64,000 nucleotides of DNA from Rhodoferax lacus. GTDB taxonomy: Bacteria > Pseudomonadota > Gammaproteobacteria > Burkholderiales > Burkholderiaceae_C. Below, in pieces: positions 33,610 through 41,711 of this stretch (position 1 is the stretch's first letter; each line of letters begins with the position of its first letter). The position numbers were made by a program, and so were the translations under genes. Below the pieces are notes generated by a model. The model saw only the letters and a list, made by a program, of their open reading frames with translations. It did not search any database and had not been told where the DNA came from. The DNA lies in NCBI RefSeq assembly GCF_003415675.1, contig NZ_QFZK01000018.1, forward strand, positions 1 to 64,000, in the 5' to 3' direction.

Positions 33610-34989
33610 ATGTTCGCATTCTTGCGGCGCCTGTGGCCTGCTGCAAAACCGCCCCGGGCAAGCAACCCGCCGCCGGCCGCAGCGCCGCCCCCCCGCAAAA
33701 GCCGCCCCCTGCCCGAGCGCATCCCCGACCCGACCAGTGAATTTGTGCGGCGGGAGTCCCTGCTGGACCGCTCAGAACACATTGCCGGCTACACCTTTTC
33801 CCTGTTCGCCAAACTGCATGACCGATTGAGCCGGCGCAACGGCGTGTCGCGGCGCGCCTTTGACCTGGCCTTGCTGATGCGCATGGCGCTGTACGACGGT
33901 GACGCGCTGCTGGGCCACCGCCTGGCCCTTGTCAATCTGGCCGCCGACTCCCTGCATGACCCGGTGCTGGCGAATGTGCCGGTACACAACACCGTGCTGA
34001 TGCTGGAGGTCATACAGCCCGAGAGCACCGACTGGGAGGCACTGGTCAGCCGGGCCACTGCGCTGATTGCGCAGGGCTTTTCCATCGGCATGTGCGTGCA
34101 GGACGCAAGCGATCTCGCCCGCCCCTTGCTGGCCCATGTGGACTACATCCAGGTGGAGGTACCCCGGTTTGACGGCCTGGTGCTGCGCGAACTGGTGGCG
34201 GGTCTGCGCCAGCAGCGCGGACCCGCAGGAAAGCGTGTGCGGCTGGTGGCGCACAACCTGCAAAGCCATGATGACTTCCTGTTTGCCCACAAGAGCGGCT
34301 TTGACTACTTCCACGGGCCTTTTGTGAGCAGCCCGGTCAAGATCAAGGCGGGCGGTGGCATCAACCGTCTGGTGGTATTGCCGATTCTGAACATGGTGCG
34401 TGCGGACCGGAGCTTCGCCCTGATTGCCGAGAAAATCAAAAGCGAACCTACGCTGACCTTCAAGTTGCTGCGCTACCTGAAGTCACCGGCGATGGGTTTG
34501 CAAGGCCAGGTTGACAACCTGACCAGCGCCCTGGCACTGGTAGGCAGGGCCAGGTTCTACCGCTGGATGTCCCTGCTGCTGTTCGACTTCACCAACCCGA
34601 GCTACCAGGAGCGCCTTCTGGCCGAACGCGCCCTGACGCGCGGGCGCACGCTGGAGCTGCTGGCCGGCAAGGGCCGTATTCCCAATATTCCGGACGTGCT
34701 GTTTCTGACCGGATTGTTTTCCCTGCTGGACGTGGCACTCAACCTGCCACTGGCAGAACTGCTGGACCAGGCGGCCTTGCCGGAGCCGGTCAGCAGCACC
34801 CTGCTGGGCCAGAGCGGCCCCATGGCCGATGCCTTGCTGCTGATGAAGCTGGGCGAAGCCGACTCGGCGTTTGAACCCCAGCGCCTGTCGCAGGCCCTGT
34901 CAGCCTGTGGCATTGGCGACCATGCGTACAGCCTGGCCGCCCAACAGGCGCTGGTATGGGCCAATGCTGCGCTGGGCGATGCCGAGTAG
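33610..34989 (+). CDS. EAL-like/HDOD domain signalling protein (YuxH type)
   Basis: A 459-residue protein. After a Pro/Ala-rich linker (residues 10-45), an EAL-type domain begins RRESLLDRSEHIAGYTFSLF, the YuxH version of the opening motif, but the catalytic EAL signature and metal ligands of active phosphodiesterases are not visible. It is therefore probably a degenerate sensor of cyclic-di-GMP or a binding domain. From about residue 255 an HDOD domain follows (LVVLPILNMVRADRSFALIA, then SEPTLTFKLLRYLKSP and SALALVGRARFYRWMSLLLF). The ATG at 33610 has a GGGGG ribosome site. HDOD proteins connect to motility, pili and c-di-GMP signalling. Confidence 0.85.
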   Translation: MFAFLRRLWPAAKPPRASNPPPAAAPPPRKSRPLPERIPDPTSEFVRRESLLDRSEHIAGYTFSLFAKLHDRLSRRNGVSRRAFDLALLMRMALYDGDALLGHRLALVNLAADSLHDPVLANVPVHNTVLMLEVIQPESTDWEALVSRATALIAQGFSIGMCVQDASDLARPLLAHVDYIQVEVPRFDGLVLRELVAGLRQQRGPAGKRVRLVAHNLQSHDDFLFAHKSGFDYFHGPFVSSPVKIKAGGGINRLVVLPILNMVRADRSFALIAEKIKSEPTLTFKLLRYLKSPAMGLQGQVDNLTSALALVGRARFYRWMSLLLFDFTNPSYQERLLAERALTRGRTLELLAGKGRIPNIPDVLFLTGLFSLLDVALNLPLAELLDQAALPEPVSSTLLGQSGPMADALLLMKLGEADSAFEPQRLSQALSACGIGDHAYSLAAQQALVWANAALGDAE

Positions 34990-35027
34990 CACCGTCACGC
35001 TGTGCTGTGGCACGCTGGGCACAGCGC

Positions 35028-35699
35028 TCAGTCCAGCTTGTCTTTTCCGTAGTTGGGTGAGCGCGGGCCATACAGCAAACCATTGCGTTGCCCGGCCGAC
35101 AGCAGCCGCGCCGTGGCAATGCCGGCGATCTGGTGGCTTTCATCGGTCGTGCTGGCAACCACTTGCTTGATGATGGCCGTTATCAGCAGCACGGCAAGCC
35201 CACCCTGGTTTTGGTTATTGCTTTCGGCACTTGAGGCTTGCGCAGAGCCAGACCACAATGTTTTGCCGGTTTTCAAGTCAATCAGATTGGCCTGTGCCGC
35301 AACCAGGGACTGGCTGTCAATGACCTGGTACGTGGTTCCGTACTTCGATACCGTGATGTAGAGCGCAGCATCCGCACCAAATATTTCACTGAGCTTTTGC
35401 GGCGATGTGGCGTGCATGTCAGAGGGCTGGGTCATGCCATTTTCCTTGAACGCCTCGGCAACCAGGGTGACTGGCATCACGTAGTAGCCCGCTTCTGCCA
35501 GTGGTCGCGTGGCATAGGACAGCACGCTGTAGCTTGCAGCCACTTCCGGCGAGTTGTTCACGGGCGGCAACACCAGTATGGAACGGGGATGGCTTTCCTT
35601 GAAGGCCGTGTAGTCGTAAGGTGCCTTGGTTGCACAGCCGGAAAAGACCAGAACCATTGCGGCCACACCAACGCATTTCAAACAGCTTGTGAGTTTCAT
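35028..35699 (-). CDS. DUF799 / GNA1162-family lipoprotein
   Basis: A 223-residue lipoprotein with signal peptide and lipobox (MKLTSCLKCVGVAAMVLVFS then GCATK, lipidated Cys at about 22). The mature part matches the GNA1162-like family: HPRSILVLPPVNNSPEVAAS, then VLSYATRPLAEAGYYVMPVT and ADAALYITVSKYGTTYQVID. It is the third gene of a three-lipoprotein operon with a DUF4810 protein and a CsgG-like protein. This trio is conserved in several proteobacteria. The fold is related to the TolB/CsgG N-terminal type; a structural or secretion role at the outer membrane is inferred. Confidence 0.85.
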   Translation of the reverse strand: MKLTSCLKCVGVAAMVLVFSGCATKAPYDYTAFKESHPRSILVLPPVNNSPEVAASYSVLSYATRPLAEAGYYVMPVTLVAEAFKENGMTQPSDMHATSPQKLSEIFGADAALYITVSKYGTTYQVIDSQSLVAAQANLIDLKTGKTLWSGSAQASSAESNNQNQGGLAVLLITAIIKQVVASTTDESHQIAGIATARLLSAGQRNGLLYGPRSPNYGKDKLD

Positions 35700-35708
35700 T
35701 TTGAATTC

Positions 35709-36065
35709 CTACTTCTTGAAGTTGCGCAACAGGAAGTCCATGAAGGTCTCCGACTCAGGGTATTGCTTTCTTTCAGCGCGTATCTTTTCTGCGAACTGAT
35801 CGAGTCGGCCTTGCTGCCCATAGAGAAGGCCCAGGTGTGCGTAGTAGCCCGGTGGGACAGCCCCTCCGCTGGCAGTGATTTTTTGCAGATCGGTTTCCAT
35901 TTGCTGGACCTGGGCATCCGGGCTTGTCTTGTCAGCGCGGAAATACGCATCGACATTGTTTTGATAGCCCTGCCACTGGTACAGCGATGTCTGCTTTGTC
36001 GCGCAGCCACCCAGCAACGCGGCCAGCAGCATCAACCCGATCAAACGCAATAGGGTGTTTTTCAT
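35709..36065 (-). CDS. DUF4810 domain lipoprotein
   Basis: A 118-residue lipoprotein (lipobox LLGGC, Cys at about 21). The mature part QWQGYQNNVDAYFRADKTSP, then VPPGYYAHLGLLYGQQGRLD, resembles the DUF4810 group, with TPR-like helices (AEKIRAERKQYPESETFMDF). It sits between the CsgG-like and DUF799 genes with gaps of about 30 and 9 bp. Likely a periplasmic-face accessory factor of the same assembly. No catalytic motif. Confidence 0.82.
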   Translation of the reverse strand: MKNTLLRLIGLMLLAALLGGCATKQTSLYQWQGYQNNVDAYFRADKTSPDAQVQQMETDLQKITASGGAVPPGYYAHLGLLYGQQGRLDQFAEKIRAERKQYPESETFMDFLLRNFKK

Positions 36066-36095
36066 GAGTGTTCCTTGAAAAAGTGGCAGGCGGTA

Positions 36096-36770
36096 TCAGG
36101 GGGCCGGGCGCCAGGCACCACTGTCCATACCGGAGACCAGGTTGTTGACGGCATCGCGAATGGCCAGGTCCAACACTTTTCCGTTCAAGGTGGAGTCATA
36201 GCCTGCGGTACCGCCAAAGCCGATAACTTCACGCTCAGACAGGCTGTATTCGCCAGCACCCTGAGACGAATAAACCACTTCCGAGGTCAGCGTGTTTACG
36301 ATATTCAGATTGACCTTGGCATAGGCAATTTGCGTCTTGCCACGGCCCAGCAGGCCAAACAATTGGCGGTCACCCACATCACGGCGGCCGAACTCGGTGA
36401 CGTCGCCTGTGACGACAAAATCAGCGCCCTTCAATGCCTGTGCCTTCTTTTGAAGCGCGGCCTCTTCTTTTATTTCCGTCATGTTGGACCGGTCCAGCAC
36501 ACTGAAGCGACGGCTTTGCTGCAAATGGGTGATCAGAATGGTTTGTGCCTGGCCGCCCAGTCGGTCCACATTGTCTGAAAAAACGCCGCGCATAAAGGAT
36601 GAACGATTGTCAAACTTGCCCACGGATATGGGTGTGCGAGTTCCGCTATAGGTTTGCCCTGCGGAATCTACTTTTTGAATCGCCAAGGTTCTGGATTCTT
36701 CCTGGTGGGCACATCCCATCAGGCTCGCAATAGCAACAACAACGCATGGCAAAAAAAATTGCTTTTTCAT
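36096..36770 (-). CDS. CsgG/HfaB-family lipoprotein
   Basis: A 224-residue lipoprotein (signal peptide MKKQFFLPCVVVAIASLMG, then CAHQ). The mature part fits the CsgG family: PISVGKFDNRSSFMRG, then LITHLQQSRRFSVLDRSNMT, KGADFVVTGDVTEFGRRDVG and a late VYSSQGAGEYSLSEREVIGF. CsgG proteins form outer-membrane pores for curli; shorter relatives act as activators or assembly factors. No curli subunit gene is near, so curli secretion is unlikely. First gene of the three-lipoprotein operon. Confidence 0.85.
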   Translation of the reverse strand: MKKQFFLPCVVVAIASLMGCAHQEESRTLAIQKVDSAGQTYSGTRTPISVGKFDNRSSFMRGVFSDNVDRLGGQAQTILITHLQQSRRFSVLDRSNMTEIKEEAALQKKAQALKGADFVVTGDVTEFGRRDVGDRQLFGLLGRGKTQIAYAKVNLNIVNTLTSEVVYSSQGAGEYSLSEREVIGFGGTAGYDSTLNGKVLDLAIRDAVNNLVSGMDSGAWRPAP

Positions 36771-37084
36771 TCTGACCTGGCTCCTGATAGAAACACTTGG
36801 ATGGCCACTTCACGATGTACGAAGTGAAACCAATACGGCACGTTCGGCGAGAAGACCATCCGCAAGACTATTGGATTTATGTTCTTGAACCGGACAAGTT
36901 CGTCGCCGAGAAATTGAACAGCCTGTCTGCTACTGATCGGCATTCGGGAGCAAGTCTAGTAGTTGCATCCGATTGCGCTATCCCCCAACCGGGTGAAATG
37001 CAAGGCAACTGGATGATGTAGATCAACCAAAGCAAAATCAACGTCGAGCAGTCAAGAGGACGCGCCCCGAAAAAAATGCGGAGC
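36771..37084. other. Intergenic region upstream of the lipoprotein operon
   Basis: This 314 bp gap lies between the minus-strand CsgG-like gene and the end of the FUSC gene. A 74-codon plus-strand frame (36797-37021) exists but has no ribosome site or family resemblance, and base composition here is lower in GC than in the neighbouring genes. It probably contains the promoter of the lipoprotein operon at its left end. No clear terminator for either strand is seen. Confidence 0.4.
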
Positions 37085-39277
37085 CTATGGGGCAGCCACT
37101 TTGCTGCCAAACGCATTGGCATCCTGCTGCAGTTGCCGTGCAATGCCGGTCAACAGGCCCAGGCGGCGCAGCATCCAGGGGGTGAGGTCACTCTCGAACG
37201 GGTCGGATAGTTGTTCCAGCTCATTGGCCAGTGCATAGTCCGCGGGAGCCTGCGTGGTAAGGGCCACGCCGGGCTGCAGCGCCTCTTCCAGGGTCTGGGC
37301 GGTTTGCAGCAGGGGCTGTGCAATCCGCTCCAGTTGCAGCCGCTCGCGCCGCAGCATCAGCATGGTTTTGACCGAGGTGAGCTGGGCCAGCAACTGGTAG
37401 CTGCGTGCCAGGATGCGCCCCGATGCTTCCAGTGGCGGCTGCTCGGCGCGCGGCTCCACCAGTGCGCGCTGGGTGGCATTCACCAAAGCGGACAGGCTGT
37501 CGTAGCACTCGCGCCGCGCCAGGCGCCAGGCCAGTTCGGGCGCGTTCTCCATGCGCTGCACCTGGCCCAGCGTGAGGGACAACTGGGCGTAGCGCGCCTG
37601 CGCGGCCAGGGCGCGGGCCACCAGGGCGGCAATCTGGTGCCGCTCCCAGGAGGGCAGCACATAGCTGAAGGCCCAGGCAATCGACACGCCCAGCAGGGTG
37701 TCAGCCACGCGCTCCAGTTCGGCAAACACCGGGCTGGCCCCGGCATTCACCATGTGGGCTTGCACGAGGCCCAACACGGTGGCGGCAACGGCAGTCACCA
37801 GGTACACGCGCAGCGCCAGCGCATGGGCCACGGCCTGTGCCAGAGTCAGTACCAACAGCAGGACAAGCGGTGGCGCGTGCGAGGCCAGAATCAGGCCGGC
37901 CAGCACGCAGCCGATGACCGTGCCGGCCACACGGCTGTTGCGCCGCTCCAGGGTTTGCGCCAGGCTGCCGCGCAGGACCACCACGATGGTGAGCACTATC
38001 CAGTAGTCATGGCTGCCCCAGGGCATGGCCAAGCCCAGCGCATAGGCAAAGCCGATGGCCAGGGTGGCACGCACCGCGTGGCGCAGGGGCGGCGCGTCCC
38101 AGCGCCAGACGGAAACAAAGGGGCGCCAGGACCAGTCGGTGGTACTGACGAACATCTGCCAGTTGGTGCGTATCAGGTCGATGTCGGGTTGGGCTTCGCC
38201 GCGCGCCAATGCGGCGATGCGCACTGCCTCATCGCTGAGGTTACCCACCCGATTGGCCAGGCCGCGTGCCAGCATGGCATTGGCGGGTTCGTGGCCACCC
38301 ACACGGGGGTCCCAAGACAGCGCGGCCAGTTGCGGCCTGCAATTGCGCAGGGCTGCCGGCAGGTGGCCCAGCAGCAAGGCATCGGCCACCCGCTCCACAT
38401 CCACCGACAGGCTCACCAGAATGTCGCTCATGCCCTGCATGGCCTGGTAGTTACCAGCCGAGGCATGCAGGGTGTCCAGGTCCAGCTCGCAGGCCATCAG
38501 ATGGTCGCGCATTTCCAGCACCACCATCAGCATGGCCGCCAGTTGCTGGCGCCGTGCCGAGTTGGGTGACTCCAACAGCAGGTCACGGGCCGCTTGCAGT
38601 TGCTCGGTCAGCACCGCCTGCTGGCGCAACAGCACGCCGATCAGGGGCGCCTTGTCACGCTTGTCGGCAGATGCGTTGAGCACAAACTGCTCGGCCTGGG
38701 TGCGCATCAGGCGGGCCAGGGCCATCAGGGTATCGGCCAGCATCTGGCTGCGGTAGCGGCCATTGAGCACGATGTTGGCGCAAGTGGAATACAGCACATA
38801 CAAACCGGCCCCCAGGCCGAAATACAGGCTGCTGTCCACAGCACCCGCAACGCCGGCCTGCGGCGGCACTGCCATGGAAAACACCATGGCAAACATGACC
38901 GACACCACGATGGGCAGCCCGCGCTTGCCCCAGGCCCCGGCCAGAAAGGCCAGAAAGGTGGCAGGCACCAGCAGCAGGCCCAGTGCCAGCGGCCGCGCGT
39001 GCAGCAGTTGCACGGCCAGGAACAGCGGTACGCCCAGCAAAGCCGCAGGCAGCAAGTGCCAGAACTTGCCCTTTTTGGGCGCGGCCTGGTCTGGGGGAAT
39101 GCAGACAATCACACCAATCGACGCCGCCCCCGCGGCCGTGGCACCCAGCAGAATGTGGACCACGCCCGAAATGAGGAACAGCCCCAGCGCTGCTGACATG
39201 CCGTTTGTGACGTAGTAACTCAGCAGAATGCGTAGCAAATCTTTGCTGCGTTGATGGAGTGAATGGGGTGCCTGCAT
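37085..39277 (-). CDS. FUSC-family inner membrane transporter (YccS-like)
   Basis: A 730-residue membrane protein of the fusaric-acid-resistance/aromatic-acid exporter-like superfamily. Two hydrophobic blocks are separated by a large soluble domain. The first block (about residues 15-185) opens LRILLSYYVTNGMSAALGLF. The soluble middle is at about 190-385. The second block (about 400-530) holds the typical FUSC sequence HAVRATLAIGFAYALGLAMP, then DYWIVLTIVVVLRGSLAQTL. A cytoplasmic C-terminal helix bundle follows. The ATG at 39277 (MQAPHSLHQRSKDL) is chosen; three upstream ATGs are possible but cross the divergent promoter. Substrate unknown. Confidence 0.88.
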   Translation of the reverse strand: MQAPHSLHQRSKDLLRILLSYYVTNGMSAALGLFLISGVVHILLGATAAGAASIGVIVCIPPDQAAPKKGKFWHLLPAALLGVPLFLAVQLLHARPLALGLLLVPATFLAFLAGAWGKRGLPIVVSVMFAMVFSMAVPPQAGVAGAVDSSLYFGLGAGLYVLYSTCANIVLNGRYRSQMLADTLMALARLMRTQAEQFVLNASADKRDKAPLIGVLLRQQAVLTEQLQAARDLLLESPNSARRQQLAAMLMVVLEMRDHLMACELDLDTLHASAGNYQAMQGMSDILVSLSVDVERVADALLLGHLPAALRNCRPQLAALSWDPRVGGHEPANAMLARGLANRVGNLSDEAVRIAALARGEAQPDIDLIRTNWQMFVSTTDWSWRPFVSVWRWDAPPLRHAVRATLAIGFAYALGLAMPWGSHDYWIVLTIVVVLRGSLAQTLERRNSRVAGTVIGCVLAGLILASHAPPLVLLLVLTLAQAVAHALALRVYLVTAVAATVLGLVQAHMVNAGASPVFAELERVADTLLGVSIAWAFSYVLPSWERHQIAALVARALAAQARYAQLSLTLGQVQRMENAPELAWRLARRECYDSLSALVNATQRALVEPRAEQPPLEASGRILARSYQLLAQLTSVKTMLMLRRERLQLERIAQPLLQTAQTLEEALQPGVALTTQAPADYALANELEQLSDPFESDLTPWMLRRLGLLTGIARQLQQDANAFGSKVAAP

Positions 39278-39368
39278 GGTTGCCCCATTGTCAGGCAGGC
39301 GGGGCAACGCTTGCATGTGCGCTACCATGCGCCTGTCATGTGATGCGAACATTCGCAGGGGAGTCGGT

Positions 39369-39740
39369 TTGGCCTACACAATCAACTGGGAGCGCAACGG
39401 CGCCTACATCTGCTACCAGGATAGGGTGACCTTTGCCGAGTTCATGGGGGCGGTGCTCGAGATACACGCCGACATCAACTACATCACCACCAAATATGTC
39501 ATTCACGACATGCTGGCGGCCTCGGAACTGGATTTTTCAGGGCTGGATATGACAGCCATGGTGGCCCACGAACTGGGCGCCCGTTTTACCAACCCCGGCG
39601 TGCGCCCGGCCGTGGTGTCCAGCGACCCGAACATGGAAGCCAGTACCCGGGCTTTCAGTGACCTGACCCGGTTGGAGGTAGGCTTCTTCTCCACAGTGGC
39701 CCAAGCACGGGCCTGGGTCACGGCTGCACCGGCGCAATAA
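39369..39740 (+). CDS. Small conserved hypothetical protein, STAS/SpoIIAA-like
   Basis: A 123-residue protein with a probable TTG start at 39369, preceded by AGGGGAG at six bases. The sequence begins AYTINWERNGAYICYQDRVT and alternates strands and helices (FAEFMGAVLEIHADINY, then YVIHDMLAASELDFSGLDMT and FFSTVAQARAWV), as in SpoIIAA-like STAS-fold proteins. No phosphoserine motif or catalytic site is evident. It is divergent from the FUSC gene and 46 bp upstream of the UbiH-like gene. Function unknown; fold resemblance is tentative. Confidence 0.6.
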   Translation: MAYTINWERNGAYICYQDRVTFAEFMGAVLEIHADINYITTKYVIHDMLAASELDFSGLDMTAMVAHELGARFTNPGVRPAVVSSDPNMEASTRAFSDLTRLEVGFFSTVAQARAWVTAAPAQ

Positions 39741-39786
39741 GCCACCACAGGCTGCTGCCTGGCCGGTGGCCTCCTACAATGCCCCC

Positions 39787-40926
39787 ATGGCGAAAACCTA
39801 TGACATCTGTATCCGCGGCGCTGGCATTGTGGGGCGCAGCCTCGCACTGCATCTGGCCGCCAAGCGCCTGCGCGTGGCTTTGGTCGCGCAGGATCTGCCG
39901 GACAACCTGGCCCATTCGGATGTACGCGCCTATGCGCTGAGTCCGGCCTCGCGTACCTTGCTCGAAGCCATCCGCTGCTGGCCAGATGAAGCCCACGCCA
40001 CACCGGTCACCCGCATGCAGGTACAGAACGAGGGTGATGCACCCGTGGTGTTTGACGCAGCAGCCCAGGGCACAGACGCGCTGAACTGGATTGTGGATGT
40101 GCCGGTGCTCGAAGGCCTGCTCAAAGAGGCCGTGCGCTTCCAGCCCCTGATTGAGATGGTGACCCATCCGGCCAAGGCAGATTTGACGGTGGTGTGCGAA
40201 GGCCGTGCCAGCGCCACCCGCGCCGAATTTGGCGTGGAGTTCTCCACCCGTCCTTATCACCAATGGGCACTGGCCGCGCGCGTGCAGTGCGCCCTGCCCC
40301 ATGGGCAGGTGGCACGCCAGTGGTTTGCGGGCGGCGACATCCTGGCCCTGCTGCCACTGGACGGGCCAGAGGGCAAACAGTGCGCCCTGGTCTGGTCCGT
40401 CGAGCCGACGCGGGCTCAGGCCTTGCAGGCCACGGATGCATTGGATTTTTGCCAGCAATTGCTGGAGGCCAGCCAGGGCGCCCTGGGGGCCCTCACCCTG
40501 TGCAGTGAGCGCAAAGCCTGGCCGTTGCAGGCCGCCCAGGCAAAAGCATGGGCAGGACAGGCCGCTGGCGCCAGCTGGCTGCTGGCGGGCGATGCCGCCC
40601 ACAATGTGCATCCGCTGGCCGGGCAAGGTCTGAACCTGGGCCTGGGCGATGTGGCTGAGCTGGTCCACATCCTGGACCACCGCGCCTATTGGCGCAGTGT
40701 GGGCGACCCCAAGCTGCTGCGCGCCTACGAGCGCGCACGCAAGGCCGACTTTGCCGTGGTGGGCGGCTCGGGCGATGTGCTGCAGCAGATGTTCAAACAA
40801 AACCATCCCGCCTGGCAAACGCTGCGTTCCCTGGGCATGCGCGGCTTTGAGCAGAGCGGCCCCTTCAAGCACTGGGTGGCTGCGCGTGCCATGGGTGGCA
40901 GACAGCGCCCCGGCACACAACACTGA
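39787..40926 (+). CDS. FAD-dependent monooxygenase, UbiH/UbiF/VisC family
   Basis: A 379-residue flavoprotein hydroxylase of the ubiquinone-synthesis type. The FAD dinucleotide-binding motif RGAGIVGRSLALHLAAKRL is at the N-terminus, and the second FAD motif, SWLLAGDAAHNVHPLAGQGL followed by NLGLGD, is near residue 270. Start is the ATG at 39787 (MAKTYDICIRGAG). The protein is shorter in the middle than E. coli UbiH (392), and the DG motif region is not clear. Likely hydroxylates an intermediate of the quinone ring; which position (UbiH, UbiF, UbiI or UbiM type) cannot be decided. Followed by dsbC. Confidence 0.85.
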   Translation: MAKTYDICIRGAGIVGRSLALHLAAKRLRVALVAQDLPDNLAHSDVRAYALSPASRTLLEAIRCWPDEAHATPVTRMQVQNEGDAPVVFDAAAQGTDALNWIVDVPVLEGLLKEAVRFQPLIEMVTHPAKADLTVVCEGRASATRAEFGVEFSTRPYHQWALAARVQCALPHGQVARQWFAGGDILALLPLDGPEGKQCALVWSVEPTRAQALQATDALDFCQQLLEASQGALGALTLCSERKAWPLQAAQAKAWAGQAAGASWLLAGDAAHNVHPLAGQGLNLGLGDVAELVHILDHRAYWRSVGDPKLLRAYERARKADFAVVGGSGDVLQQMFKQNHPAWQTLRSLGMRGFEQSGPFKHWVAARAMGGRQRPGTQH

Positions 40927-40982
40927 AGCCAGCTCACGATTCCCTGCGGCGACCAACCACCCGAACCCCAACAGAAAGCTCT

Positions 40983-41711
40983 ATGAAAAACCCAACCCTG
41001 CGCCGCATCAGTCTGACCCTGGTCGCCCTGGCCCTGTCGGCCGGTGCCTTCGCCCAGGAAGCGCTGATCCGCAAAAACATTGCCCAACGCTTCCCCGACC
41101 TGAAGGCCATCGACGAGGTCAACAAGTCCGTTGTTCCCGGCTTGTATGAAGTGCGCATCAACGGCACCGAGATCTACTACACCGACGCCCAGGGTGACTA
41201 CCTGGTGGTGGGCAATGTGTATGACACCAAGCAGCGCCGCAACCTGACCGAAGAGCGGGTGGACAAGCTCACCGCCATCAAGTTCGACAGCCTGCCCTTC
41301 AAGGACGCCTTCACCATCGTGCGGGGAAATGGCGAGCGCAAGCTGGCCGTGTTTGAAGACCCCAACTGCGGATACTGCAAACGCTTTGAGCGTGACCTGC
41401 AGACCATCAACAATGTCACCGTCTACATGTTCCTGTACCCCATCCTGGGCGCCGATTCGGTGGAAAAGTCCAAGTCCATCTGGTGCTCCAAGGACCGCGC
41501 ACAGGTCTGGCAGGACCTGATGGTGCGCGAGAAGAACATCCCCAACGCGGTGCAGATGTGCGACACCAACGCCGTCACCCGCAATGTGGAGTTGGGCCGC
41601 ACCCACAAGATCAATGGCACGCCCACGCTGATCTTTGTGGACGGCACACGGGTGCCTGGCGCCATTGACGCCAAGCAGATTGAAAAACATTTGGCTGACG
41701 CCAAGTCATGA
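40983..41711 (+). CDS. dsbC: Periplasmic thiol:disulfide isomerase DsbC
   Basis: A 242-residue periplasmic protein with a Sec signal peptide (cleavage after GAFAQ, about residue 25). An N-terminal dimerisation domain (RKNIAQRFPDLKAIDEVNKS) joins a thioredoxin domain with the active site FEDPNCGYCKRF (C129, C132) and the cis-proline loop HKINGTPTLIFVDG. It would reshuffle wrong disulfides in exported proteins. Two further cysteines (IWCSKD and QMCDT) match the structural pair of the family. The stop overlaps the start of the next gene by four bases. Confidence 0.93.
   Translation: MKNPTLRRISLTLVALALSAGAFAQEALIRKNIAQRFPDLKAIDEVNKSVVPGLYEVRINGTEIYYTDAQGDYLVVGNVYDTKQRRNLTEERVDKLTAIKFDSLPFKDAFTIVRGNGERKLAVFEDPNCGYCKRFERDLQTINNVTVYMFLYPILGADSVEKSKSIWCSKDRAQVWQDLMVREKNIPNAVQMCDTNAVTRNVELGRTHKINGTPTLIFVDGTRVPGAIDAKQIEKHLADAKS

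Noticed and set aside
36797..37021. 74-codon plus-strand frame
   Set aside because: No ribosome site, no recognisable family, and it lies in a likely promoter region.
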